From assembly GCF_014898815.1 (NCBI RefSeq), contig NW_026515499.1, positions 1 through 64,000 of the forward strand: a DNA stretch of 64,000 nt, written 5' to 3'. The notes beneath the pieces were generated by a model. That model saw nothing but the letters and a program-made list of their open reading frames with translations. It had not been told where the DNA came from and did no database searches. This stretch comes from Panonychus citri (taxonomy: Eukaryota > Arthropoda > Arachnida > Trombidiformes > Tetranychidae). This document shows, in pieces, positions 14,030 to 25,649 of the stretch. Within the stretch, counting starts at the first letter, position 1; every line of letters starts with the position of its first letter. The position numbers and the translations under genes were made by a program.

Positions 14030-14530
14030 TTGAAAACTTTGTCCCCTAAAAGTCATTTTTGTGGCAAGTTGATTTTGGATAACGGAGGAAGGGGTATTAA
14101 CTCTGCTCATATGACTTTGAATTTCATTAAATGGCGTATTTATTAGCAGCCACTTAAGATTGATGAAAGTTTTAAATCTCGTAATATTGATGCCGAAATT
14201 TTTATCAACGGTAGCAAAACGAATAAAACAATAAATTCCAACTACGAATTTTCATCCAAGTTTCCAAGTTAGTTTGAAAACATGTCCGAAATTAATAGTT
14301 GCTATTGATTGTATCAAAAACTTTGTCCCATAAAAGTCATATGTTTTTGTGGCAAGTTGATTTTGGATAACAGAACAAGGGATGTTAAATCTGCTAATAT
14401 GAATTTGAATTTCATCGAATGAGGCATTTATTAGCAGCATCTTACGATTGATGAAAGTTTTAAATCTCTTAATATTGTTGTCGAAATTTTTATTACAGTG
14501 AGCAAAACGAATAAAGTACAATAAATCCTT
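14030..14530. repeat. Degenerate tandem duplication, about 285-bp period
   Basis: Bases about 14030-14240 recur, diverged, at about 14314-14530. Both copies contain ACTTTGTCCC, then TTTTTGTGGCAAGTTGATTTTGGATAAC (in parts), GATGAAAGTTTTAAATCTC and GCAAAACGAATAAA. A third relative of one block, ACATGTCC(A/G)AAATTAATA, occurs near 13655 and 14281. Substitutions and small indels separate the copies, so the duplication is old. On the minus strand the blocks share a short ATINFGHV peptide, but no intact gene is visible. It may be an internal part of the neighbouring decayed transposon. Confidence 0.6.
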
Positions 14531-14832
14531 AATACGGTTTTTATCCAATTGAAAAATATCGTCATATTGGTCAGACAGAAGTACTTATTAATTCCATAAT
14601 TATATGAAAATTGAAGAATGAGATAAAAAATACAGAATAAGTTGAGAGTTAGAAACACAGAAAAAAGAAAGAAAACAATCAACAAGTTAGAAAAGAAAAA
14701 CAAAACTGACCGAAAATGACAAAAACAAAAAAAGTCAAAGGTTAGGGCAATAAAATTTTTTATTGTACTGCCACTTTATGGTTATACTTGCTGCAAAACT
14801 TCGGAGTTTTTGTCAATAGAGTAGTTTTGTTG

Positions 14833-15144
14833 TTACTTTGCAAGAGAGTGGCAACCAAGGGTTGAATAGTGAATACGTTTTTTAAAGTTTTTATTAACAT
14901 TAGCAAGAGTTTCCTCCTGGATACCATTAATGATGGTTTTTGTTCGATATTTCAAGCCATCTAGAGTTTTTTGTCTACTGGTATCGACCTTGTCTTTCAC
15001 ATAGGGTCTCATAGGGTCAAGTGTCTGGGCTATATGGAGGACATTCATATCCTACATGGCGCTTTGGAAAGTTCCTGGCTATGACATCCTCCCGGGAATG
15101 ATGATTCTCTCCTCAATAGTACTATGAGGTGGAACACCATCTTG
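14833..15144 (-). pseudogene. Decayed mariner/Tc1-type DDE transposase remnant
   Basis: Reading leftward from 15144, the minus strand encodes QDGVPPHS, matching the QQDGAPPH block around the second catalytic Asp of mariner/Tc1-like transposases. In shifted frames follow PPYSPDT (family: WPPRSPDLTP) and a KDKV segment. An open stretch to 14833 then resembles the usual C-terminal end (a hydrophobic helix, NVNKNFKKRIHYS). In-frame stops and at least two frame changes interrupt it, so it cannot encode an active enzyme. Terminal inverted repeats were not located. Confidence 0.72.
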
Positions 15145-15169
15145 TTAATTTTTCTTCCTCAAAAAATGA

Positions 15170-18100
15170 CAGTAGAATGTGAATAATTAATTAATAACTT
15201 CTCCTAATCCTTTCGCCTGATGATCTTTGACGATGATGACAAAACAACTGAAACTGCACCTCTCTCTCGATTCGATAGATATAATTAAAGCTGAGAAATT
15301 TAATTTTCCCTGAAAAGATTCGAAAACTTTTCAGACTAATACAATAGTTAATTAAACTGTTTCCTATTAATTAGGAATTAGATGAAGATTTTTACTCTTC
15401 ACAAGATAATTCCCATAGGATTTGCGTAGCAATTACATTCAGTCGCCATCCTCATCATCCTAATCATCATCATCTTCCTCTAATCAAATTAACTTTTTTC
15501 TTATACTTTAACGTTCGTTTACTTGAATCAGTTAAGATAATGAAAGTACCGTTACTTTAATTTAATGAACATTTTTTTCTCGAGTTTCAAGAATTTGAAC
15601 TTTTTTCTCGGTTATTTTAATTTCTTTCTCTAATTTTTTTAATTAACTTCAATTCTTATTATAAAACACAAATCACATAAAGAGCAAAGTTAGATATATT
15701 TAATTATATAATTACATCTTTGATTTGGTTAAAGGAAAATTAATTAACTAAACATGACGATCACGAAAAAAGTTCATCCAATCCTCAAATGTAATCACAA
15801 TTATGTAAATCCATGTACATGTATTCATTATATGGAAAGAGAATCAATTTATTTTTATAATATTTACATCAAATTGCTAATCAAAAATGATCATCAAATG
15901 ATTAAGTAAATTGTTGTCTCTCAATTCAATGATAATCACCATTGGACAAAGTGATAGTTTTATTCAGATACCAAACAATTACGATGGTAATACAAACAAA
16001 CATAACGGTAAATAGATATTAAAGTAAAAATGAATAATAATTTTTTCCCCGAGTTCGAGGATCATTAGAACTCGAAGGCAAAAAAAGGCCCATGAGGATA
16101 TAAACGGTGAATCTAATGTATTCCCATATAGTACACACAAAGTACTAGTACATTTAGTCTACAGGGTATCCCTTTAGAATATATTATAAACAATATATTA
16201 AATAGAGAAAAAGTCAATTGAATATAATGTAAATGAATAAAAAAGTTGATATAATGTGACATTTTTTTTGTTGCTGCTTCGTCTGTTGTATTAAATAGTG
16301 TGTCCAATGATGATAATGATGAAGATGAGGCTTCTATTTTGTTATGAGAATCACAATGAGACCTGAAGGCGTGAATTGAGCATCTTCCAGGGTTTATTAT
16401 GATGATGATGATAAAAAGATGATGAAGATGATCTGAATGGTTAGATATCAAGGGAAATGTGTTTAATAGTAAAAAAGAAAGGTAAGTTACTTTTTATCAT
16501 CCATAGTAAATGTTATAATATTATTACATGGACATGATGATAAAAGGATGCGGATAAAAGATGAGGATGATTTTTATTTTATTGTGATTGTTTTATGATC
16601 AACAATCTTTCTTATTTAATGTTTATCTTTCATCTCCTATGGGATTTTCTATGTGATTTTTTTGTTGCTTTTTTCTCCCACACAAAATGTTTCTTACTTT
16701 CCTGATAATACTCAATTCATTGTATATATATACATCATGATGATCGCCATGATGAAGATGAACCTTGATGATTACATCAATAACAATTTAATAACTAAAC
16801 AGTTAATTGTAACATCAGGTTAACTTTTTATCTGCTGGTGTTTTCTGGTTGGACAGTTGATTGTTACCTTAATGTATTAGATTGTACAATTTATCTGATT
16901 GTCTTGTTTACCTTGATTAACCTTTGATAGTAAATAGCCAAAGGTTGTTTATTTAATGAGTAATGATAATTAGTTTTAATTGATTAATACAATTTAGTTA
17001 TGTTGTACTCATTGGTTAACAGGACAATTATAATTGTTGACAAGTGAAAATGAAAGTTTGTTGAAAGTTGAAATATTTTTTTTTTCCATTTCGCGGGAAC
17101 TGATTTATAATAATGATGGAAACATCTGATTTATATTAAATAACAATTTAAACTATTGTCAATTAAATTGCACACAAATACCATGTAAATTGTTGTTAAT
17201 CAATTGTTGATATTGATGATAATTGATATGATATCAGTTAATTTTGTAATTGTAATTCAACCATCTCATCATCATTTGGTATGGTTGTGAACGTTGGTCA
17301 GATGAAAAGTGAGATTAAAAAAGCGATCAAATCAGTGCTAATAGATGAGAGAGAAAAAGAGAGAGAGAGATGATGATGATAATGATGATAATCATCCTTC
17401 ATCATCATCGTAATCATGATAATGGTAATAATTTTACATGGAGATTGAAACTGTAACAGGAAAAAAAAGTTTATTACTCTAGCATTTTGGGTCGCGTGTT
17501 CATTTTTGCATCTTTTTTAATGCATATTAAAAAGTGGGAGGATGAAGAAGAAGATGAGGATGATGATGACGATGATCATTGAGAGAGAGAGAGAAAAGCT
17601 TATCATCTTTCTCTTTCTTTCCTATAAGAAAGAGGAGAAAGAGATGAGGAAGAAAAAAACTGATTTCCATCAAAAATGCATACACACTTTTCCCTATTCC
17701 CTGATATTTATATTCATACACATGGAAATCTAGTCACGGTTATATTTTCATGTCTATTCTTATACAAGAAGATGAGGAAGATAATATTTATGAAGATGAT
17801 CCTTATGATGAATCTCTAACACCTATTAGTTTGTGATAAAAGTAAATTAACATCATGGACTTAAATAACAATCGGTTGATTATAATAATATTATTGTCAT
17901 TCAATTGTGTTAACCTTGCCTAAGGGTATCTACTCTCTCTCTCTCAGTGTAGTAAATGGTAATAATTATCATGAGAGTTGAGTTTTTTTTGTTTCATTTG
18001 AAAATGAGCGCAAACTAAATCAACAGAAACAATCAGTTAGTTGTGAATAAAATTTCATCTCAGAACTTTTTCTCTCTTCAAATTATTCATGGTGATTACC

Positions 18101-19230
18101 AATGAATATCCATCGATAAACTTTTCTATTTATGCAAAAGCATTTTCACCATTTGAGCATTCGATACACTCTGAACACGCGCTAGCACGAACTGTCCAAT
18201 ATCATCATCTTCCCACCGAGTGTTTTATTAATGTGAAAACCGTTAAAGGGGATTTACTTCAAGTTCGGGCGTCTTTTTAGCCCCAAGCTTTTAGTTGAAC
18301 CTTTTAAATCTCTCTCTCTCTCTCACTCTCTCACTCTCTCATCATCCATTTGTTTTCCTTCATCATCATCATCATCATCTTCTGCTTTATATCTCATCGG
18401 ATGATCTTTGATGATAAAAGATACCCTTTCATGATAAAAGGACTAATTTGGTGTCTCTTTTTATTTTCGTGCTCTGAGTGTGTTTCAATTTCCTCCTTCA
18501 TTCTGTGTGTTTATCCTCCACCTCCACCGTTACTATTACTGCTCTCTACTTCCTTATCATCCTCCACATCATCCCAAGGGTTAATTAGATATCGTTATAT
18601 TATTTTGTTTACTAACCTTATTTGATCTGATTGTTGTTTACTGTCATTTACTTGTATTGATCAATGAATCAAATTCATACTTATCACAACCAAACTTTTA
18701 CATCATCATCAATACTTGTCGTGAGTTGTAAATCATTTTGCTGATACAGTTAATGTTGTTGTTGTTGTTGTAGTTGCAACTTGTTTGATTGAATAGGATG
18801 ATAACAGTAATGTTAAAATGATGATGAAAGTGAGAGAGAGAGAGAGAGTGAGAGTTAATGGTTTATGGGAATCAATGAGATATAAACAAATTGATGATGA
18901 AAATGGTTGAGTAAAAAAAGTTAAGAGGCTGTTGTTTAAAGGATCCAGGATGACAATAAGATGATAACATGATTGTGATGAAGATAAAGATGATAAACAA
19001 TCATCATCATCTTATATTGTTTTCCATAGGAAATAACCTATAGATGTAGCATCATTTCCGTTTCCCTTTTTGTAAGAGATTCATTTTCAAGATTGTAACT
19101 TTCACTTTCCCGATCCAATCTTCATCTTCATCTTCATCTTCATCTTCATCTTCGTCTTCATTTTGATTATTATATTACATCATCAAATTTATTTCCTTTT
19201 CCTTTATCTAATTTTTTCCTCTCTCTCTCT
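15170..19230. other. Gene-free spacer with microsatellites
   Basis: AT-rich spacer with GA/CT arrays near 17360, 17580, 18310 and 18833, and GAT/TCA runs. The stretch 18089-18280 (+) is less repetitive and open for 63 codons, but it has no recognisable domain or splice context. Confidence 0.65.
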
Positions 19231-21121
19231 CTTTTATCATTTAATACCATCTAATTATTATTATCATCAATTTAATCAACAAACTGAATTAAAACCTTAT
19301 CTTTGTTAGATTTTGATAATTAATCACAATCTTACTGATATTATCTCAATAATAATCATTAGTATGATTGTTACAATCAGTTGATAATTAATCTTAAGGG
19401 AGTTAATCAGTTTTCCGATTCATTTTCTGGTTTTAATTTTATCAATTATCTTTAATTCAAATCTAAAGTTAACTTTTGGTAAACAATTGCAATTTAAAAT
19501 TAACAACAATTAACAGTAATTGTGTGGTTTTCTTGATTGATACTAATAAATGAATACCCATTGATTAGAAAGTGTAATAAATTATTAATTGAGAAGAAAA
19601 TTTTTTTCTCTCAACAAAAATTATTATTAATACAATTTCTTATTCATCTTCAATGTTGACAAGCTTTTTCAATGGACTATCATTAATTATTATCAAGATG
19701 ATTATCATGTTGATGATGATGAAAATAAACACACAGCAACAATCAAGGTTATCATAAATTGTTATCAACAGTTGACAATATAATTAATATTATGATAATA
19801 ATAATTATCTTCACAAATTGAATTGTTATTAATTAGATTTGTTTTCATCTTTCTCTGATAATGAAAATTAAATAGTAAATTAATTGAGCGAGTTGACTTT
19901 TTTTTTCTTCTCCTTTTCTTTTCATAAAGATGATTAATGAAATTGAAGACAATTAAAGATGATGAGATGATGATGATTAACAATAGAAAACAATAATTCA
20001 TATTAATCATTAAAAAAGGAAGAAAATAGAAAAGGTAAGAAGATGAATATAAACGGAAGTTCCTAGTCAAAGGTGATACAAGATAATCTTGAGAAAATTA
20101 GTTTTCTTTTCTCTTCATGATGAAGAAGATAGAAGATCATATCATCCACTCTCTCTCTCTCTCTTTTATCATTTAATACCATCTAATTATTATTATCATC
20201 AATTTAATCAACAAACTGAATTAAAACCTTATCTTTGTTAGATTTTGATAATTAATCACAATCTTACTGATATTATCTCAATAATAATCATTAGTATGAT
20301 TGTTACAATCAGTTGATAATTAATCTTAAGGGAGTTAATCAGTTTTCCGATTCATTTTCTGGTTTTAATTTTATCAATTATCTTTAATTCAAATCTAAAG
20401 TTAACTTTTGGTAAACAATTGCAATTTAAAATTAACAACAATTAACAGTAATTGTGTGGTTTTCTTGATTGATACTAATAAATGAATACCCATTGATTAG
20501 AAAGTGTAATAAATTATTAATTGAGAAGAAAATTTTTTTTTCTCTCTCAACAAAAAATTATTATTAATACAATTTCTTATTCATCTTCAATGTTGACAAG
20601 CTTTTTCAATGGACTATCATTAATTATTATCAAGATGATTATCATGTTGATGATGATGAAAATAAACACACAGCAACAATCAAGGTTATCATAAATTGTT
20701 ATCAACAGTTGACAATATAATTAATATTATGATAATAATAATTATCTTCACAAATTGAATTGTTATTAATTAGATTTGTTTTCATCTTTCTCTGATAATG
20801 AAAATTAAATAGTAAATTAATTGAGCGAGTTGACTTTTTTTTTCTTCTCCTTTTCTTTTCATAAAGATGATTAATGAAATTGAAGACAATTAAAGATGAT
20901 GAGATGATGATGATGATTAACAATAGAAAACAATAATTCATATTAATCATTAAAAAAGGAAGAAAATAGAAAAGGTAAGATGATGATAAGAAGATGAATA
21001 TAAACGGAAGTTCCTAGTCAAAGGTGATACAAGATAATCTTGAGAAAATTAGTTTTTCTTTTCTCTTCATGATGAAGAAGATAGAAGATCATATCATCCA
21101 CTCTCTCTCTCTCTCTCTCTC
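19231..21121. repeat. Near-perfect 932-bp tandem duplication between CT arrays
   Basis: Copy 1 spans 19231-20162 and copy 2 spans 20163-21121. Each copy is bounded on both sides by (CT)n tracts (19221-19231, about 20150-20163, about 21102-21122), which suggests unequal exchange between microsatellites. By eye I found no base substitutions. The differences are repeat lengths: a T run of 7 versus 9, CTCTC versus CTCTCTC, 5 versus 6 A, GATGATG versus GATGATGATG, an extra 8-base GATGATAA-like insertion and one T in copy 2. The 82-101-codon frames inside are duplicated noncoding sequence. The duplication is very young, or an assembly artefact. Confidence 0.93.
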
Positions 21122-21968
21122 TAACTCGTTCTTTCTTCATCCTTTTATCATCTTTTGCCTCAATTCTTCAGGTGAGTTACAAATCTGATGAGTTTTTCTC
21201 CAGGTAACATATGAATTCATTGTTATTAATTGAGTGATAAAAAAAGAGATGAAAATAACATTAGGTGATGAGAACATGATAATCAGTATCTTTTATCATC
21301 TTCCTTTTATCATCATCATCATCCATTAATCTATGAATATATTTCATCATTTATCACCCGTTCATGATTAATATACGATATTCAATCAATTAACTAACAG
21401 AATTTAATTCAATATATGAAATTGTTGGAATCGATCAAGATTTTTAATTACTATTTCTATTTTGATGTTTTCATTTTCTCAGGTAACAAATATTTCAAGT
21501 TAGTTGTTTGTTAATTAATTTTGTTGTTGTTGCTGTTTTTGTTGATTGAAATTGATTGTTAAAGTTTTGGCTGGCTCATTGTTGTAAATTTAGTTATTAC
21601 CTTTTCATACCCTAAGGCAATTATATCACAATCAACAGGGATCATTTATATTAAGATAATGGTCATTTCAAGGGCTAAGGTGTAAATGACTTTAAGTGTT
21701 TACCTGTTAAAAAGTTTTCTACATCTTAATCTTTGCTGATTAACATCATTTCTATTACTTTGGTATCTTAATCATCTTTTACCTTTTAGAATTAACTTCT
21801 TTTAATTAATGAACAAATAACAACAACAAAAGAGCGAGAGAATAAGTTAATTAAATCAACAGATTTACAATCAAATCGGAAAAGTTCATTTCGATTCTAA
21901 ATGAATCATGTTTATCAATTTAAGTTCACACCTGAGAGAATCTAAACTTACCTTGAAGATTAAGAATT

Positions 21969-21972
<4 letters not shown>

Positions 21973-22008
<36 letters not shown>
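21973..22008. repeat. (CT)n microsatellite
   Basis: Eighteen CT units without interruption, among the longest simple arrays in the window. Confidence 0.95.
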
Positions 22009-22013
<5 letters not shown>

Positions 22014-23969
22014 TGATTAACTCTTTATCTTCCGATGATGATGATTGTCGGATCTCTTGAAAGGATGATGAAAGCACGCAAGTTGTGAGCTGATTAAATG
22101 TTCATTGATTAGATGAACAATTTAAGTTCATCAGTTGTTTCATGCCGATTGTTATTCATTGATTAAGTTTTCTGAATGAAAATAATTGGATTTAATCAAA
22201 TTGATGATAAATGAATTGATAATTATTATCATCGTCATAATTAAGTTGTTCAATTGTTGGTAAGGTTCAGATAAATGGTCAGTGATGGTTTTGTTGTTTT
22301 TTTTTGTTGTTATTGACCAGCTATTGAGATACTTTCTGACCAACAGAAAAGGAAATCAGCAATTAATCATATTGTATATTAGTGCTAAAGATTACCAATT
22401 TCTAACAATTTAACAATTAGTTATTATGTTCAGTGTAAAAGTCGATGTCGATGATGAGTGGCCAGTAAGTGGTCATTTTCAAAGCGGAAAAGGTTTTTCT
22501 TCCTCTCTTATTGTTGTTCATTAGTTTAGCACGATTTTGACCTTAACCGAAAACTCGGAGGGAGGAAAAAGACCAAAAGTACGAAGTGACCATAAGTTTC
22601 CTCCACCGAGGAATTAACAAGTAATCCAAACTCCTCCTTCATCATTTGAAAAGAAGAAGAAGAAGAAGATGATGATGATGATAATTAGATCCATCTAAGA
22701 TTAACTAGTTAGATGATGATTAAAATGATAACGGATAGAAAACAATTTCCTTGATTGTTGTTGATGAAAAAAAAGAAGAGAAAAAATTATCGATAAGAAT
22801 CTGAAAATCCATTGAATCTTTTTCTTCATGATAAGATTATCATCATCTTCTGGGTGAAAATGATGATTATTATGAAAACATGATTAAAATGATTTAGGAT
22901 ACAATTTATATAGATTTTAATTGTTACATCCTCATCACTCATCTTGATTGTTATCTGTTACCTGTAATCATTATTGTTTAACTTTTACCGAAAAAGGTAA
23001 ATCACTTGTTATTAGTTGTTGTTGTTTTTTCATTTACCTTGATTGTTACCGAATCACTTTGCTAATTGTTAAGAAAATTATTACGATAATCAATGTCCAT
23101 TGATGAAGAGAAAAGTTTTTCCAAAAGTTTAACTGGTCAAGATGATGATGATGGTCAAATTTCATCAGATTGAAACTAAATTTGTTCGTGACTTTGATCA
23201 ATATCCCCAGTCTGAATACTGGTATCGGATTAATCCTTAATCTCCTCTCATCCTCATTTGCTAATCCATCCATATGATAACAGTAAAATCATTTTGAAAT
23301 GTTTTCATTTTCACCTAATTTTTTTTCAAGGTTTCATCCTAATGGATCAATGATTTTCAATCAGATTAACTGGATTTACGGGAATGATTTTTATTATTAG
23401 TTAATCAACAGAAAATCTAATCAATAGTCTCTCGCTTTTACCCAAAAACGATTACAATGGATTAACCCACCCACCCGATTCTATATCCACGACCCACCAC
23501 CTTCATCCTCTTCCTCATCATCATCATCATCTTCTTCTTCTTCTTCTTCTTCTTCCTTTCTTTTCTCTTTCTTTTTATCATTCCCATTTATCTTCCTCTT
23601 TTCATCTTCTCTCTCTCTCTCTCACTTTACCTTTTTATCCTTTTCCTTCTTGATTGTATTCATCTAATTGTGATGATCGCAATTGAGTTTTTACCTTAAT
23701 CATCTTAACCATCACCATTGTTGATGATTAACAGTGATGATGATTATCTATCACAGTCTAATCATCATTAACTATTATCATCATTAGTCACTTCCTAATA
23801 CAATTAACTAACAACAAAAATTGGATTAGCAAAGTGACCATAATATTATTATCATTATTATGATATTTTCTTGGTGTAAATCAAATTTATGATTAACTTT
23901 TTGGTACCAAATTGATCATTTAAATTGTTTCCGAAGTTAATTTAACAACAACAATCAACTTTGTTAATA

Positions 23970-23972
<3 letters not shown>

Positions 23973-24001
<29 letters not shown>
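23973..24001. repeat. (AC)n microsatellite
   Basis: About 14 AC units. AC arrays are rare here compared with CT and TCA arrays. Confidence 0.95.
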
Positions 24002-24005
<4 letters not shown>

Positions 24006-25039
24006 CCAACTAAACTTTAACTGATTAACTTTGACAATAACAATTTATCAACAATAGATTTTACCAATAAGTTGAATTATATTTAATTTGACACAATTTA
24101 AAAGGGGCAAAAGTGTTTAATTAACTATATATTAAGGTGAAGATGATTAATTGTTGTTGAACTATCAGATTGTTGATCTATTGTGTTAATCCCTTATGCC
24201 GATTTCTATACAGACATGATAATTAATTGCGCCAACTTATCAACAATCAGTAACAACAATTAAACAATTTGACAACAGATTGTGTTAATGAAGAAACATT
24301 TTATTAGTTAGTTAACTGTAAATGTAATCATATTAATGGTTGACAATTAACCTCCACACTCAAATTATCCTCAAGGATTGATATTATTATTACATTGATT
24401 GTTAATCTAATCCTATCCAATGTTTTATATATTAACAATCCAATGATAATAAATTACAATTTACTAATCATAATAATCATAATTATCAAGGAATCATTTA
24501 CTTTAGTGTTATATTTATATTTATATTGTAACAGATGCAGATACAAAGGTAAATGAATCAAATTAAATTCAGTCTGATTATCACAACAATCAACGTAAAT
24601 GCTAACAACCTTTAATTTAATTGTTGTTCCCTCCAGTCATTAAATGAACCGTTTAATTGTTGCTAAAGGTCATCAGTATTTATTGATCATCATCATCGTT
24701 AATACTTTTGACTTTCAAACTTTGACCTCCAAAGGGTTGAGTGTTTATAATGTTCATTTGATTGTGTATTGAGGTTTTCAATTTAATTATAACAATGTTT
24801 AATTGGATTAACAATCAAAGTATTATAAACATGACAATTCAACTCCGTCACAATGCAGCAGCTTCACTCGAAAAGTTTCAAGGTCATTTGAAGTATTTTT
24901 TGAAAAGAAATACATACAACTATTCTCACCACCAAAGTTTGAATACTAGTGAAAGTAAAATGGCAAATTGGACAGACTTTCTGACCAAAAATCAGTTGAT
25001 TCTGGAAACAAGGAAACCAAGGTCATAATGGTGATTTAA

Positions 25040-25640
25040 TAGACTTCGCTCTCAATTAGGTCAAGTCAAGGACAAAGGTATCGACACTTAGGCCAGTTAT
25101 CTAAACACTCCACGTGTTTCAGGTTCCCTGTGCACCTAGCTAGCCTATGTAGCTTATCATTTTGCCTTCAGATCCTTCAGCCCGATGACACTTTCGACAT
25201 TCACGTTCGGCTATTTATTATTTTTATACAAGTTTTTATTCTTGTTTCTATTGCTTTTATATGATAGGATTAGCCAATTATTTTAACGCTGAATACAGCT
25301 TTTTCCCAACAATGTAATGCTCTATGTTTCAGCTTCCACCGTAGATGTGACACTACACATCCCACCTGGTATCGCACGGCTGAATTGAAAGTCAATCCCA
25401 CAACAACATTGTAAACTAACTCCATATGCCCCCGTCAGACATCTCACCTGACAGAACCATAACATGTCTAAGTACATTGGCCCGGAGACTTATCGTACCA
25501 CAGAGTGATATAAGTCTCCGGCCAACTATGTAAAGCATATCAAATATGCAAATTGCAACCAATGAAATAGCTTTTAAACTAGGAAAAAACACTCCAGGAA
25601 GTGGACAACGGGAACTGTAAATTTTCAAAATGCTACGTTG
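25040..25640 (-). mobile_element. Probable LTR-retrotransposon fragment (3' LTR and upstream)
   Basis: This 0.6 kb patch is visibly richer in GC than its flanks. On the minus strand TGTAGTGTCACATC starts at about 25356, directly after the purine-rich AGGTGGGATG. That is the arrangement of a polypurine tract followed by the TG start of a Ty3/gypsy-like LTR. Further along are TATAAAAG (about 25253-25262), AATAAATA (about 25213) and a non-AT-rich tail to about 25040. Upstream (25416-25628, minus) is a 70-codon frame of no known family and a hairpin with 12-bp perfect arms, CCGGAGACTTAT (25482-25493 and 25510-25521). No gag, pol or second LTR is present. Inference only. Confidence 0.45.
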
Positions 25641-25649
25641 GTGCTACTG

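Larger units (their letters stand above)
21122..24750. other. Gene-free spacer
   Basis: AT-rich spacer with a long CT array (21973-22008), GAA/TCT runs near 22650 and 23530, and an AC array (23973-24001). No coding segment is recognisable. Confidence 0.7.

Noticed and set aside
18089..18280. 63-codon less-repetitive frame
   Set aside because: No recognised domain, splice sites or repeat context; cannot be told from chance.
19765..20950. Two similar minus-strand ORFs of 101 and 82 codons that looked like a duplicated gene
   Set aside because: They are copies of the same noncoding tandem block; the peptide is low-complexity and its length changes with microsatellite length.
24762..25028. 88-codon frame beside the LTR-like patch
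   Set aside because: Balanced composition but no family resemblance; may be transposon debris, not supportable as a gene.
25150..25210. Possible hammerhead ribozyme core (CCGATGA ... CGAAA) in the LTR-like patch
   Set aside because: The invariant CTGATGA is not matched and the stems do not pair.
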